Below, piece after piece: positions 43,858 through 52,602 of a DNA stretch of 64,000 nt. Origin of the DNA: an uncultured bacterium (lineage in GTDB: Bacteria; Vulcanimicrobiota; CADAWZ01). The stretch's first letter is position 1. Each line of letters starts with the position of its first letter. Location of the stretch: the NCBI GenBank assembly GCA_949288455.1, contig CASEKF010000042.1, positions 1 to 64,000 on the forward strand. Direction: 5' to 3'. Made by a program: the position numbers and the translations under genes. Under the pieces are notes generated by a model. That model had not been told where the DNA came from. It saw nothing but the letters and a program-made list of their open reading frames with translations, and made no database searches.

Positions 43858-44609
43858 GATATTGCGGGAAAAAGGTTTCAAAAGGATTTACTTTATTAGA
43901 GGCTTTGATTGTCACCGTAGTATTCGGAGCTTTAATGTCAGTTATTTTTTACGCTATGAATTCTTTTCAGAAGGCTTCTTTAAAAGCGGGAGCCAAACAG
44001 GATATTAACGGGCAGATAGCCAGAATTTACAGAGATATCAATAAAAACGTATCGGGAGGCACGGCGATATATTTTGAATTTTACGATAACGGCTCTAACC
44101 ATGATATAAGCTCGATTAATTCAAATAAATTTTCCGTCGAGAAGAGATGGTTTGTATTCCCTGTCAGCAGAGTCTCGAATTCCTCTCAGATGAATTATAC
44201 CGGCAATATTATATACAATAAAATGATATTATATTTTTTGTATTATCCGGGTTGCTGCAACGGTTTTAATAATTGTCCTCATAAATCTCTTTACAGAAGA
44301 ACTTATGATTGTTATATAACCGGAGGCGTAGCTTTACGCAATCCGATGAAAAATTTAGCGTCTCAGTCGGTATTGGAGAGTAAGATGTCGCTTAGCGATT
44401 GGAACGGCTTGCATAAAGTTGACGAAGGCATAGTTGATTTGACTGTTTCTCAGAGAGACGATATTATCACTTTTAATTTAACTCTTCTTAGATTGGAAGA
44501 CGCCGCGAGACATATTGATATAGGAACTAAGAATTTGGTTTCTCCCGATCAAGAAACAAAAAAATATCTTGAGACTATATCTTGGAACTCCGTTCCGGAA
44601 AACACTTAA
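43854..44609 (+). CDS. Prepilin-like protein, PilW/GspJ type (module 2)
   Basis: 251 residues, coupled to the upstream gene. Prepilin signal KGFTLLEALIVTVVFGALM, followed by GAKQDINGQIARIYRDINKN. Two cysteine-rich spots, YYPGCCNGFNNCPHKS, recur in the paralogue at 48173-48952 (NGCCNNFDCCPHK) and probably form disulfides or bind metal. The C-terminus ends YLETISWNSVPENT, near-identical to the paralogue's YLENLSWITVPGNT. Confidence 0.85.
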   Translation: MRYCGKKVSKGFTLLEALIVTVVFGALMSVIFYAMNSFQKASLKAGAKQDINGQIARIYRDINKNVSGGTAIYFEFYDNGSNHDISSINSNKFSVEKRWFVFPVSRVSNSSQMNYTGNIIYNKMILYFLYYPGCCNGFNNCPHKSLYRRTYDCYITGGVALRNPMKNLASQSVLESKMSLSDWNGLHKVDEGIVDLTVSQRDDIITFNLTLLRLEDAARHIDIGTKNLVSPDQETKKYLETISWNSVPENT

Positions 44610-44623
44610 GGAGATATTACGTT

Positions 44624-47266
44624 ATGAAAAAAAAGAAAGGCATAATTCTTCTTTATACTCTCGCTATCACGTCTATTTTAAGCATTCTTCTTATGGGCGT
44701 AGTGTGGAAAATGCAAAACAGCGTTTTATTGACTAAACGGACGGTTCAAGAAATAAAGTCTTATTGGTCTGCTCGAGCCGGCCTGGATTTCGCCGCGGAC
44801 AGACTTACTTCCAACGTCAGTTGGCCCGTTTCGGAAGCGTGCGTTATAGGAGGCTATTCAATAAACGTAATTCCTAACGGAAAAATAACGGGTTTAGACA
44901 GTTCAAGCGATTCTTCGTTCGATCTTCGTTATTACAAAAGCGCGTCTAATACCAACGACGCCGATATTATTAAAGATATCCAAAGAACTTCGACCAGAGT
45001 TTTTCTTTCTAAAAATGAAATTTATTTTTTATCTACCGGAAGATGCGGCTCTAACGATGGAACCAAGATTAATTCCGGGGCTTATACGTCCAGTCTCGAA
45101 TCGGTTTACGCTATGGCTCAACCGGTTAATTTGACGTCTAATTCTTCCGAAACTTCGACCGCTTCGGATATTACGACTGCCAGCGCGGCAATTTACGCCA
45201 ACGGAAGCATAGTCGCAAATATTGACGGAGGATTTTATGTTACTCAGACAGGCGGCTCCCGTCCCGGGCTTGTTTCTAAAGGCAGCGTGACTATTAACAG
45301 TTCGGGAAAATCAAGTCCGCCGAACAGATATTCCAGTTCTCCTCTGTATATGGGGGAAGGAAACGTTTTCGTAGGAGGCTCCGTCTCTCTTAACGGCGCT
45401 ACCATTAAGCCTTCAAATACCAGCAAAAATTTAGTTAATTACGGTCTTAGAGTTTATAATTCTTCTTCCGCTTCAATTCCTCGGGTTTCTATGCCCGCTC
45501 AGAAAGGAATTGATATTCCGGCCGGAATTTACGCTTATATAGAAAAACCTGACGGAGAGCAAACAGACTATATAGAAGATCTGTGCAAAAGAATTTATAA
45601 TATTAAGTTTTATAAAAAATATATTTTAAAAGACGACTCCGAAGGCGATACTCTTGATCCAAATCAAATGGAGGCTTACAATTCTTTTATTGTAGACAGA
45701 GGAAGCGAGTTTACCAGTTTGTCTGCCAATCTTACGTCTACTTTGGGAACTAAACAGTATGAGCCTTTTTTTATACCCGCTTCCATAGCTACAACAAGCG
45801 AAAATTTTCCTCTGAGCTTTGAAGAATATACGAAAGCCAGAAATTTGTCAACTCAGCTGGATCTTCTTGAAAACGCTAAAAAAAATTATGAAGAGTCGAT
45901 AGAGAACCTAAACGAGGCCAAAAGCGAATTCAGCATATTTAATATATTTAACTTGTTTAACAATATAAAAAATATCTTTGAAGCCATGGATGACGAACAG
46001 GAGGCCAGAGATGCTTTAAAATTTATAGAAAGCAACGTTGAGACATACGTGGAAGACGAAGGTTGCAAGTATGTTTTTGAAAAAATTTATTATAAAGGGG
46101 ACGGTTCAGGCTCCTCCGCTCCGTATTTTACTATTATAAAGCCCGTAGAGGACTACGATGTTTCTTACGCTTCCAACAATAAGTCTTTTGATACGAGCAA
46201 CAATATGTTTAATACCGACGTATTAAGAGCTTTTACTTTTGAAGAAGAAGGGGAAAAACTTCTGTTAAAATTCAACGATTCCGTTTATACTAAAGGCGAT
46301 TTTTCGTTTCAGGCTTTTGAAAGAGGAGACGGCGCGTATGAACAGGCTACAATCAAGAGACCCGTTATCGATTTAGGCAATACTTCCGATTCCGGCGCGA
46401 CCTGTCTTCATGCAAACAATATAGATATTAGAGGCATAGTGAACGGCTCCGGCAGAATAGTCGCGTCTAACGATCTTAAATTGGAAGCCGGAGCTAAGCT
46501 GAACGCAGGCGACAGCAATTGGCTGGCTTTGTACGCAGGAAACGAATTGAATCTTTCTTATATTAGCGCAGGTTCGTCTCAGATTGTTACGGCCGAAGAG
46601 CTGCAGCAGGGGAAAACCGCTACGGGGGAAGCATTAGGCCAGGATTCTTTGGCAAGACAAGTCGTATCTTTTGTAGAAAAAGCTTTTGGCGTTGAGCTTA
46701 TGAAAGACGGCAATCTTAATCTCGATGATCTTAATAATATTCTTAATAATACCGGCGACGAGGAATTAGAGAATCTTCTTAAAAACACTAAAAACGGCGA
46801 CGGCGTTTCTTACGCGGAAGTGTTGGGCGGACTTGACACGCAATCAGGAAATCTGGAAGAAGAATTTGCCAACGATTACAGCTCAAGAGATCTGATTGAG
46901 GCTCCTTCCGAAAAAGTTATATCTCAGCTTTCTTGTTGGGCGACTGATCAGCCTTATATCGTTCAGTCAAATTTTAGAGGGTTGCTTTATTCCAACAACG
47001 TCATAAATATAAACGGAGGCGGACAGGGTAATGATTTTTGTCTTGAAGGAATCGTTATATGTAATAACGGCGGAATTATTAATATTTCGGGAGTGCAAAA
47101 CGTAGGAATTCAGTACGACGCCGAGCTTTCAAAAATAATTTTGCCTGATAGTTTCGACAGTTTAAGTTTGACGCTTAAAGATATTATGGTAGAGCAGGAC
47201 GGAGAATTATCAAATACTGTTTATAGTATTAACACGCCTATTTTCAGAGCTTTTAATCGATATTAA
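44624..47266 (+). CDS. Large PilX/GspK-like protein (module 2)
   Basis: 880 residues from ATG 44624, which has AAGGAGATA upstream; the reading upstream to 44582 is inside the previous gene. Leader KKKKG and helix IILLYTLAITSILSILLMGV without the +5 Glu, then SYWSARAGLDFAADRL, as in PilX/GspK components. The exported region is long and rich in Asn/Ser, with beta-strand repeats (SIVANIDGGFYVTQTGG; IDIRGIVNGSGRIVASNDL) suggesting a beta-helix, plus a helical insert near 400-480. It is much longer than ordinary PilX/GspK. Paralogue of 48962-51694. Confidence 0.82.
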   Translation: MKKKKGIILLYTLAITSILSILLMGVVWKMQNSVLLTKRTVQEIKSYWSARAGLDFAADRLTSNVSWPVSEACVIGGYSINVIPNGKITGLDSSSDSSFDLRYYKSASNTNDADIIKDIQRTSTRVFLSKNEIYFLSTGRCGSNDGTKINSGAYTSSLESVYAMAQPVNLTSNSSETSTASDITTASAAIYANGSIVANIDGGFYVTQTGGSRPGLVSKGSVTINSSGKSSPPNRYSSSPLYMGEGNVFVGGSVSLNGATIKPSNTSKNLVNYGLRVYNSSSASIPRVSMPAQKGIDIPAGIYAYIEKPDGEQTDYIEDLCKRIYNIKFYKKYILKDDSEGDTLDPNQMEAYNSFIVDRGSEFTSLSANLTSTLGTKQYEPFFIPASIATTSENFPLSFEEYTKARNLSTQLDLLENAKKNYEESIENLNEAKSEFSIFNIFNLFNNIKNIFEAMDDEQEARDALKFIESNVETYVEDEGCKYVFEKIYYKGDGSGSSAPYFTIIKPVEDYDVSYASNNKSFDTSNNMFNTDVLRAFTFEEEGEKLLLKFNDSVYTKGDFSFQAFERGDGAYEQATIKRPVIDLGNTSDSGATCLHANNIDIRGIVNGSGRIVASNDLKLEAGAKLNAGDSNWLALYAGNELNLSYISAGSSQIVTAEELQQGKTATGEALGQDSLARQVVSFVEKAFGVELMKDGNLNLDDLNNILNNTGDEELENLLKNTKNGDGVSYAEVLGGLDTQSGNLEEEFANDYSSRDLIEAPSEKVISQLSCWATDQPYIVQSNFRGLLYSNNVININGGGQGNDFCLEGIVICNNGGIINISGVQNVGIQYDAELSKIILPDSFDSLSLTLKDIMVEQDGELSNTVYSINTPIFRAFNRY

Positions 47267-47338
47267 TTTCTGATGGAGCCTACTGTTTTCCCCGGCTGCC
47301 TCGGAGTTCGCATTATAATTTTGAGCAGTTAAGTCTTT

Positions 47339-47372
47339 AAAATTCCGATATATATATATCGGAATTTTTTTT
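47339..47372 (+). terminator. Terminator between pilin modules 2 and 3
   Basis: AAATTCCGATA-type stem: AATTCCGATA (47341-47350), loop TATATA, TATCGGAATT (47357-47366), then TTTTTT. Perfect 10-bp stem. Confidence 0.92.
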
Positions 47373-47383
47373 ATGTAAAGAAT

Positions 47384-47412
47384 TTGTTTTTTTTTAGTTT
47401 TTTATGTATAAT
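47384..47412 (+). promoter_or_regulatory. Promoter of pilin module 3
   Basis: TTGTTT (47384-47389), 17-bp spacer, TATAAT (47407-47412). Same geometry and distance as the promoter of module 2. Confidence 0.65.
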
Positions 47413-47449
47413 TAATTTTAAGGATATTTTATATTTCAGGAGGTCTTTT

Positions 47450-47899
47450 ATGCGGCGTAAGATGACTCGCGGCGTTACTATGACGGAACTGCTGGTCTCT
47501 TTGAATATCATAGTCTTTGGTATTTTTGTCATGGCTATGGTAATGATGATGCTTTTAAGAAGCGGCCAAAAAAATATAGATAATTCTTCGGCATATATCG
47601 TGGCCGATTCCGTTATGAAAGAATATCTCAGTAAGCATATAGATTCTTTGGAACATGGGTACGATAGCAGAACAGAAAATACGCCTTTTTCTTACGCCGA
47701 TAAAAAGTTCCATTATAAAATAGAAGCTTCTCAGATTTCCGGTTATGGAGATATGATATACCTTAAAGCCAGCGTAGAGGAAATAGAAGCTTCGGGAGGA
47801 TCCTCCGATATGAAAGCCGTTATAAGCACCATAGCTTCTAAGAGAATAGGCGGTATCAGCGTTCAGGAGACTCATAATATGGGAGGAAATTCAATATAG
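47450..47899 (+). CDS. Prepilin-like protein, PilV/GspI type (module 3)
   Basis: 149 residues from ATG 47450 with CAGGAGG upstream. Prepilin signal RGVTMTELLVSLNIIVFGIF. Paralogue of 43462-43857 along its length up to about residue 138. The last residues (GISVQETHNMGGNSI) differ from the paralogue and end at a TAG created where a partial second copy of the gene begins, so the present C-terminus is probably a product of the duplication. Confidence 0.83.
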   Translation: MRRKMTRGVTMTELLVSLNIIVFGIFVMAMVMMMLLRSGQKNIDNSSAYIVADSVMKEYLSKHIDSLEHGYDSRTENTPFSYADKKFHYKIEASQISGYGDMIYLKASVEEIEASGGSSDMKAVISTIASKRIGGISVQETHNMGGNSI

Positions 47900-48162
47900 A
47901 TAATTCTTCGGCATATATCGCGGCCGATTCCGTTATGAAAGAATATCTTAGTAAGCGTATATTGGTACGACGGCGGAGCAATAAATACGCCTTTTTCTTA
48001 CGCCGATAAAATTGCCGCTATGAAATAGAAGCTTCTTAAATTTCCGGTTATGGAGATATGGTTTATCTTAAAGCTAGCGTAGAGGAAATAGAAGCTTCGG
48101 GAGGATCTTCCGAGATGAAATCCGTGATAAGCGCCGTATTTTCTACAAGAACAAATTTATGA
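47892..48162 (+). pseudogene. Decayed partial duplicate of the module 3 PilV-like gene
   Basis: Bases 47892-48162 repeat 47573-47860 of the upstream gene with substitutions, small deletions and internal stops (for example the frame breaks around GCGTATATTGGTACG, and a TAA follows GAAGCTTCT). The first 30 bases are almost identical to the parent. The last third still reads as the family's C-terminal part and ends TGA at 48160-48162, placed just before the next gene as in module 2. So this copy carries the original 3' end and the upstream one the intact 5' part. Confidence 0.85.
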
Positions 48163-48172
48163 CGAGGCTCGT

Positions 48173-48952
48173 ATGAAGTTTAAAGGTTTTACTCTTTTGG
48201 AAACATTAGTGTCTATAGCTGTTTTTACGGCGCTTATGACTATCGTTTTTAACGCTTGGATTACATTTCAAAGAACCGCTTTAAAAAACGAGGGGAAACA
48301 AGACGCTAACTCTCAATGTATAAAAATTTACCGAGACGTAAATAAATATTTGTCTTCGTCAAGCATAAGATATTTCGAATGTTATAATAGTTTCGGCAGC
48401 TCTCAGGATGCCGGTAAGCGTTGGTTCGCTTTTTTATTGAGCAGAAAAAAAGATGAAGCTGCGGCTTATCCAGATTTATTTGCGCCTATGGACTATGAAC
48501 AGATGACTACCTCTCCTATTTTAGTTTATAATACTTTGATGGTTTACAGGCTGATTTATAAGAACGGATGCTGCAATAATTTTGATTGCTGTCCTCATAA
48601 AGTTTTGGGCAGACGGGCGTTTTACGCTAAAGAACCTATATACGTCGGCAAAACGTCTTACAAATTTTCTTCCGAACTTCAGGAAAATTTACAATATGCC
48701 ATAGCTTCCGAAGATATCAAAGATTATGTTGTCGTTGAAAATAACATAATAGATTTAACCGTCAATCAAGACGACGATAGAGTTTCTTTTTATTTGTCGA
48801 CTCTGCGTATTGCGGATGCCCGGAGAGAATTTGAATTCGGAACTGTGCCTTTGACGTCGGAAGCTTCCGGAAATCAGAATTTTCAGGCTTCTGATAAGGC
48901 AAAAAACTACTTGGAGAATTTATCTTGGATTACTGTTCCCGGTAATACTTAG
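48173..48952 (+). CDS. Prepilin-like protein, PilW/GspJ type (module 3)
   Basis: 259 residues. Prepilin signal KGFTLLETLVSIAVFTALMT with +5 Glu. Same plan as 43854-44609, including GKQDANSQCIKIYRDVNKY, a Cys cluster NGCCNNFDCCPHK and the closing YLENLSWITVPGNT. GAGG lies before the start; the stop is followed after nine bases by the X-like gene. Confidence 0.85.
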   Translation: MKFKGFTLLETLVSIAVFTALMTIVFNAWITFQRTALKNEGKQDANSQCIKIYRDVNKYLSSSSIRYFECYNSFGSSQDAGKRWFAFLLSRKKDEAAAYPDLFAPMDYEQMTTSPILVYNTLMVYRLIYKNGCCNNFDCCPHKVLGRRAFYAKEPIYVGKTSYKFSSELQENLQYAIASEDIKDYVVVENNIIDLTVNQDDDRVSFYLSTLRIADARREFEFGTVPLTSEASGNQNFQASDKAKNYLENLSWITVPGNT

Positions 48953-48961
48953 GAGGACTTT

Positions 48962-51694
48962 ATGGGCCGAAATAAAGGCGTTATTTTATTATGTACCTTG
49001 GCCGTAATGACTGTTATAAGCATATTCTTAATGGCGGCCGTATGGAGAACTCAAAATAGTATTTTGATGACAAAGCGCGTAACGCAGGAAATAAAGGCTT
49101 ATTGGTCCGCTAAAGCCGGAATAGTTTTTGCCGCCGCAAGCGTGGTTAATAACGTCGAATGGCCTTTTAGAACTTCGACTCAGCAGGGCGGCGGCTTTAG
49201 GGTGACTTTTGACAACAATGTCGTAAAGGGAGAAGACGAAGAATCAGGCGGAGCGTTTTCCATATTTGTTAAAAGCCGATTGGCGTCGTCCTCAGCTTCG
49301 TCTTCCCTGGAACTTTGTCCTTATGCGAGAATGCTTAACAGAATCGACGAGTCTTATCCGCCGGAAAAGGAAGCTTATATTCTTTCGGTAGGTTCCTGCG
49401 GTTCTTCTGTGTGCGGTCTTGAAATTATATACGGAGTCGATCAAAATATTGAAGAAATCAGCACGTCTGCGGCCGTATACGCCGGAGGAAACATTAACGC
49501 TTTCGTAGACGACAAAGTATATATTCTTCAGACTTCGGGGACCAGACCTTCAATTATTTCAGGCAACGGAACTATAATTATTAATGGAACGGGAAATCTC
49601 GGCAAAGAAAACGACGGTCCTTTGGTTATGGGGGAGGGAATAGTATTTTTAAATAATTCCGGAAAACTGAGTTTGACAGGCTCCTCCTCTTCCGTAACTT
49701 TATATCCAAGTTATACCGCTTCAAATCTTGTCAAATACGGTCTGAACGTTTACCCTGTGTCAGGGATTAAAAAACCTGAAGTAACTATGCCTTCCAGACC
49801 CGCTGACGCGTTAAAGATTCCTTCCGGCACTTACTGTTATGTGGAAATGCCCGAAAGTTATACTTTAAATGAATTTCAGTCTGTCCTTAACAATTTGCGA
49901 TATTATCCTATCGAGGATTTTGTAGAATATTATGATAAAGCTAAAACTATAAACGGATATACTTACGGTTCAGGCTCAGACGTCTTAAATACGCAGATGA
50001 GCGTCGTTAAGTGCAACGGCGAAGACATTCAGGCTTCCGACACTTATAATTATGATCCTCAAACAATGTTTGACAAATTTTTTAACGATATGAAGAATAG
50101 TTTTAACGACGCTTTGGGAAAACGTGGCGACGAGGAAAAAAATAAAATTATAGATCAATATAAATTCTATTTAACGGATAAAGTCAATAATACCGTTACT
50201 TCTTATTCGGCAAACTCCGAAGTGGGGAATAAAAAATACGAACCTTTTTTTATACCTCCCGGAGTAGCGAATACCGATAAAGAAAATAAAAGTTTAAGCC
50301 TTACGTTTAAACAGATTACCGAAGCAAGAATTTTTGCGGATATTGTCGATTCTTTAGAGCGAGCCGAAGAACGAATGGAGAATTCCGGATCCGGTTTTTT
50401 TGGCTTGCTAAAAAAACTAGTGGCTTATTTCGAGGTCCGCAATATAAGAAACCGTATAGAGGAACAAGTTAAGGCGGCCGGGGATGACGAATACGTGGCC
50501 GAGAAGATTTATTATTCGGAGACGGAGGACGGCAAATTTTTTACCGTCTTGAAGCCAAAAAAGGAGTATAATAAGCATTATAAAGACGAATTCTCGTTCG
50601 ACGCTTTACGGAAGCTTAACTTTACGGTAAACGATCAAGAATTGGGCTTAAAACTTTCTTCTTCTTTTTATACCGAAGACAGCGATAATTATTTTAATTT
50701 CGCTACTTATGAGCGCGGAGTAACTATCTACAAAACGGCTGAAAAACGACGAGGTTTTGTAGATTTAGGTTTATCGGCGAATGGAGCCGAAAAGGGAATT
50801 TATTCCGATAATATAAATATCAAAGGAATTATAAGCGGGAACGGTCAGCTTGTCGCCGAGAGAGGCGACGTTTCCATAGAAGCCGGTTCGGCTTTAAACG
50901 CGGGAGAAGAAAATTGGGTCGCTATTTATGCCCGTAATGATATAAAATTATCTAAAATTTCTGCGGAAGCGGGCAACGTTACTTCTTTAGAAGATATGTC
51001 CAGCGGCCATACAAGCGATTTTTCCGTTATTATAAAAAATATGCTTGAACAATATTTGCTTTCCAAAGGCTTAATAACCGGAAAAATTGATTTTTCTAAC
51101 AAGAAACATTTAGATATTATAGCCGGTTTGGATTCCGCGGCTATTAGTAATATTTATTTTCAGAAAGATAACTCAGGCGATTATTATTTAAATAAACTTA
51201 GAGGATTCGACGTGCCTGCAGGGGCTTTGGAAGACAAAAATAACGAGAGCGGAGATTACGTTACAAAATTTAACGAAATGATGGATCCAAGTCAAGAACC
51301 GTTATTGAGAGGTTCTTATAATAAGGTTAGAGAACAGATTAAATGTTGGGGTAGCGGCGAGAAATATATAGTCGCTTCTAATTTTAGAGGGTTAATATAT
51401 GGGAATAATTTATATTTGGACGGATGCGGAAACGCTTCCGCAGAGAGCGACGGATCCTATTCTACGACGCAAGTAAAGCCAAGTTTCGCTTTAGAAGGCA
51501 CTATCATATGTTCGGGCGATATTAATATAGTAAATTATTATTCGGTAGTTATAAAGTATAATCCCGAGTTGTCAAGCATAATTTTTTCACAAAGCCCTAA
51601 TTGGGATTCCGCGATGAGTTTGCTGGAAAGATCGATTAGAGACGCGGGAGGAGTTAATAACGAGGGAAAATTTAAGGCCTTTAATCGTATATAA
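48962..51694 (+). CDS. Large PilX/GspK-like protein (module 3)
   Basis: 910 residues with TAGGAGG upstream. Leader GRNKG, helix VILLCTLAVMTVISIFLMAA, then AYWSAKAGIVFAAASV. Paralogue of 44624-47266 in length and order of features: central beta-rich segments (NINIKGIISGNGQLVAERGD), a helical insert near 455-500, and the shared ending ...FKAFNRI compared with ...FRAFNRY. The extracellular part is unusually long for the family. Last host gene before the kdp island. Confidence 0.82.
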   Translation: MGRNKGVILLCTLAVMTVISIFLMAAVWRTQNSILMTKRVTQEIKAYWSAKAGIVFAAASVVNNVEWPFRTSTQQGGGFRVTFDNNVVKGEDEESGGAFSIFVKSRLASSSASSSLELCPYARMLNRIDESYPPEKEAYILSVGSCGSSVCGLEIIYGVDQNIEEISTSAAVYAGGNINAFVDDKVYILQTSGTRPSIISGNGTIIINGTGNLGKENDGPLVMGEGIVFLNNSGKLSLTGSSSSVTLYPSYTASNLVKYGLNVYPVSGIKKPEVTMPSRPADALKIPSGTYCYVEMPESYTLNEFQSVLNNLRYYPIEDFVEYYDKAKTINGYTYGSGSDVLNTQMSVVKCNGEDIQASDTYNYDPQTMFDKFFNDMKNSFNDALGKRGDEEKNKIIDQYKFYLTDKVNNTVTSYSANSEVGNKKYEPFFIPPGVANTDKENKSLSLTFKQITEARIFADIVDSLERAEERMENSGSGFFGLLKKLVAYFEVRNIRNRIEEQVKAAGDDEYVAEKIYYSETEDGKFFTVLKPKKEYNKHYKDEFSFDALRKLNFTVNDQELGLKLSSSFYTEDSDNYFNFATYERGVTIYKTAEKRRGFVDLGLSANGAEKGIYSDNINIKGIISGNGQLVAERGDVSIEAGSALNAGEENWVAIYARNDIKLSKISAEAGNVTSLEDMSSGHTSDFSVIIKNMLEQYLLSKGLITGKIDFSNKKHLDIIAGLDSAAISNIYFQKDNSGDYYLNKLRGFDVPAGALEDKNNESGDYVTKFNEMMDPSQEPLLRGSYNKVREQIKCWGSGEKYIVASNFRGLIYGNNLYLDGCGNASAESDGSYSTTQVKPSFALEGTIICSGDINIVNYYSVVIKYNPELSSIIFSQSPNWDSAMSLLERSIRDAGGVNNEGKFKAFNRI

Positions 51695-51872
51695 GGCAGC
51701 TTACCGGCTTCAAGAACGGCTTTTATTGTCGATTGCCGCGGAAAGTAGGTTTCCATCTGATTCGGCTGTCTCCGGCAAGGGCTAAGAGAACTTTTTATTT
51801 CACGCATATTAGAAATACTTCCATTATAAAAAACGATCTGATTTTGGATTATACTTTCTAACAGTGCCGGTT

Positions 51873-51898
51873 CCAACTTCTATATTAGTTGGCTTTTT
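51873..51898 (+). terminator. Terminator of pilin module 3 at the island edge
   Basis: CCAACT (51873-51878), 8-base loop, AGTTGG (51887-51892), then CTTTTT on the plus strand. It ends at the stop codon of the convergent kdpE, so it marks the left junction of the foreign block. Confidence 0.7.
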
Positions 51899-52602
51899 CA
51901 TGACTCCACTCGCATCATGCGATACCCGATTCCAATATGAGTTTGGATATATTGCGGAGAACCGGGCTCTTTTTCCAGTTTCTTACGTAGAGTAGCCATA
52001 AATACGCGCAGGGAGGCAACGTCGTTTTCCCAGCTTCTTCCCCAAATCTGCCGGGTTATGAACGTATGGGTCAGTACCTTGCCTACATTTTTGCAGAGCA
52101 GGCATAGCAGTTTGTATTCACTGGGAGTTAAGTGGAGCTCTTGATTATCCAAAAAAGCACAGCCGGCTGCGTAATCCACTTTTAACTTGCCATTTGTAAA
52201 AACCGCATCCGTATTCATGGAGCCTATCTGTAGTGCGGATAAGCGCCGTTGTGTCACTCGCAGCCTTGCGAGCAGTTCTTCCACGGAAAAGGGCTTTGTC
52301 AGATAATCATCCGCACCGGCATCCAGCGCATCGATTTTATCCGTATCTTCACTCCGAGCGCTGATTACAATAATGGGCATATTGGACCAGGAACGAACTT
52401 TGTGAATGACTTCCACGCCATCCATATCCGGCAGCCCCAGATCCAACAAAATGATTTCAGGATTGTGGGAGGAAGCCTCCAGAATAGCCAATTCTCCGTT
52501 CGCCGCAGTCAAAAAGCGGTATTTATGGGCTTTTAATGTTGTGGTAATTAAGTTGCGAACGGGCGTATCGTCCTCTACCACTAAGATCAAAGGTTTATTC
52601 AT
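51898..52602 (-). CDS. kdpE: KdpE response regulator
   Basis: 234 residues from ATG 52602; further upstream sequence in frame lies inside kdpD and is not part of it. Receiver domain with acidic pocket VVEDD, phosphoacceptor Asp in LLDLGLPDMDG, and KPF; OmpR-type winged-helix domain with HLTPSEYKLLCLL and YIQTHIGIGYRM. It activates kdpFABC when phosphorylated by KdpD at low potassium or high osmotic stress. Overlaps the truncated kdpD by 8 bp, ATGAATAA. Confidence 0.95.
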   Translation of the reverse strand: MNKPLILVVEDDTPVRNLITTTLKAHKYRFLTAANGELAILEASSHNPEIILLDLGLPDMDGVEVIHKVRSWSNMPIIVISARSEDTDKIDALDAGADDYLTKPFSVEELLARLRVTQRRLSALQIGSMNTDAVFTNGKLKVDYAAGCAFLDNQELHLTPSEYKLLCLLCKNVGKVLTHTFITRQIWGRSWENDVASLRVFMATLRKKLEKEPGSPQYIQTHIGIGYRMMRVES

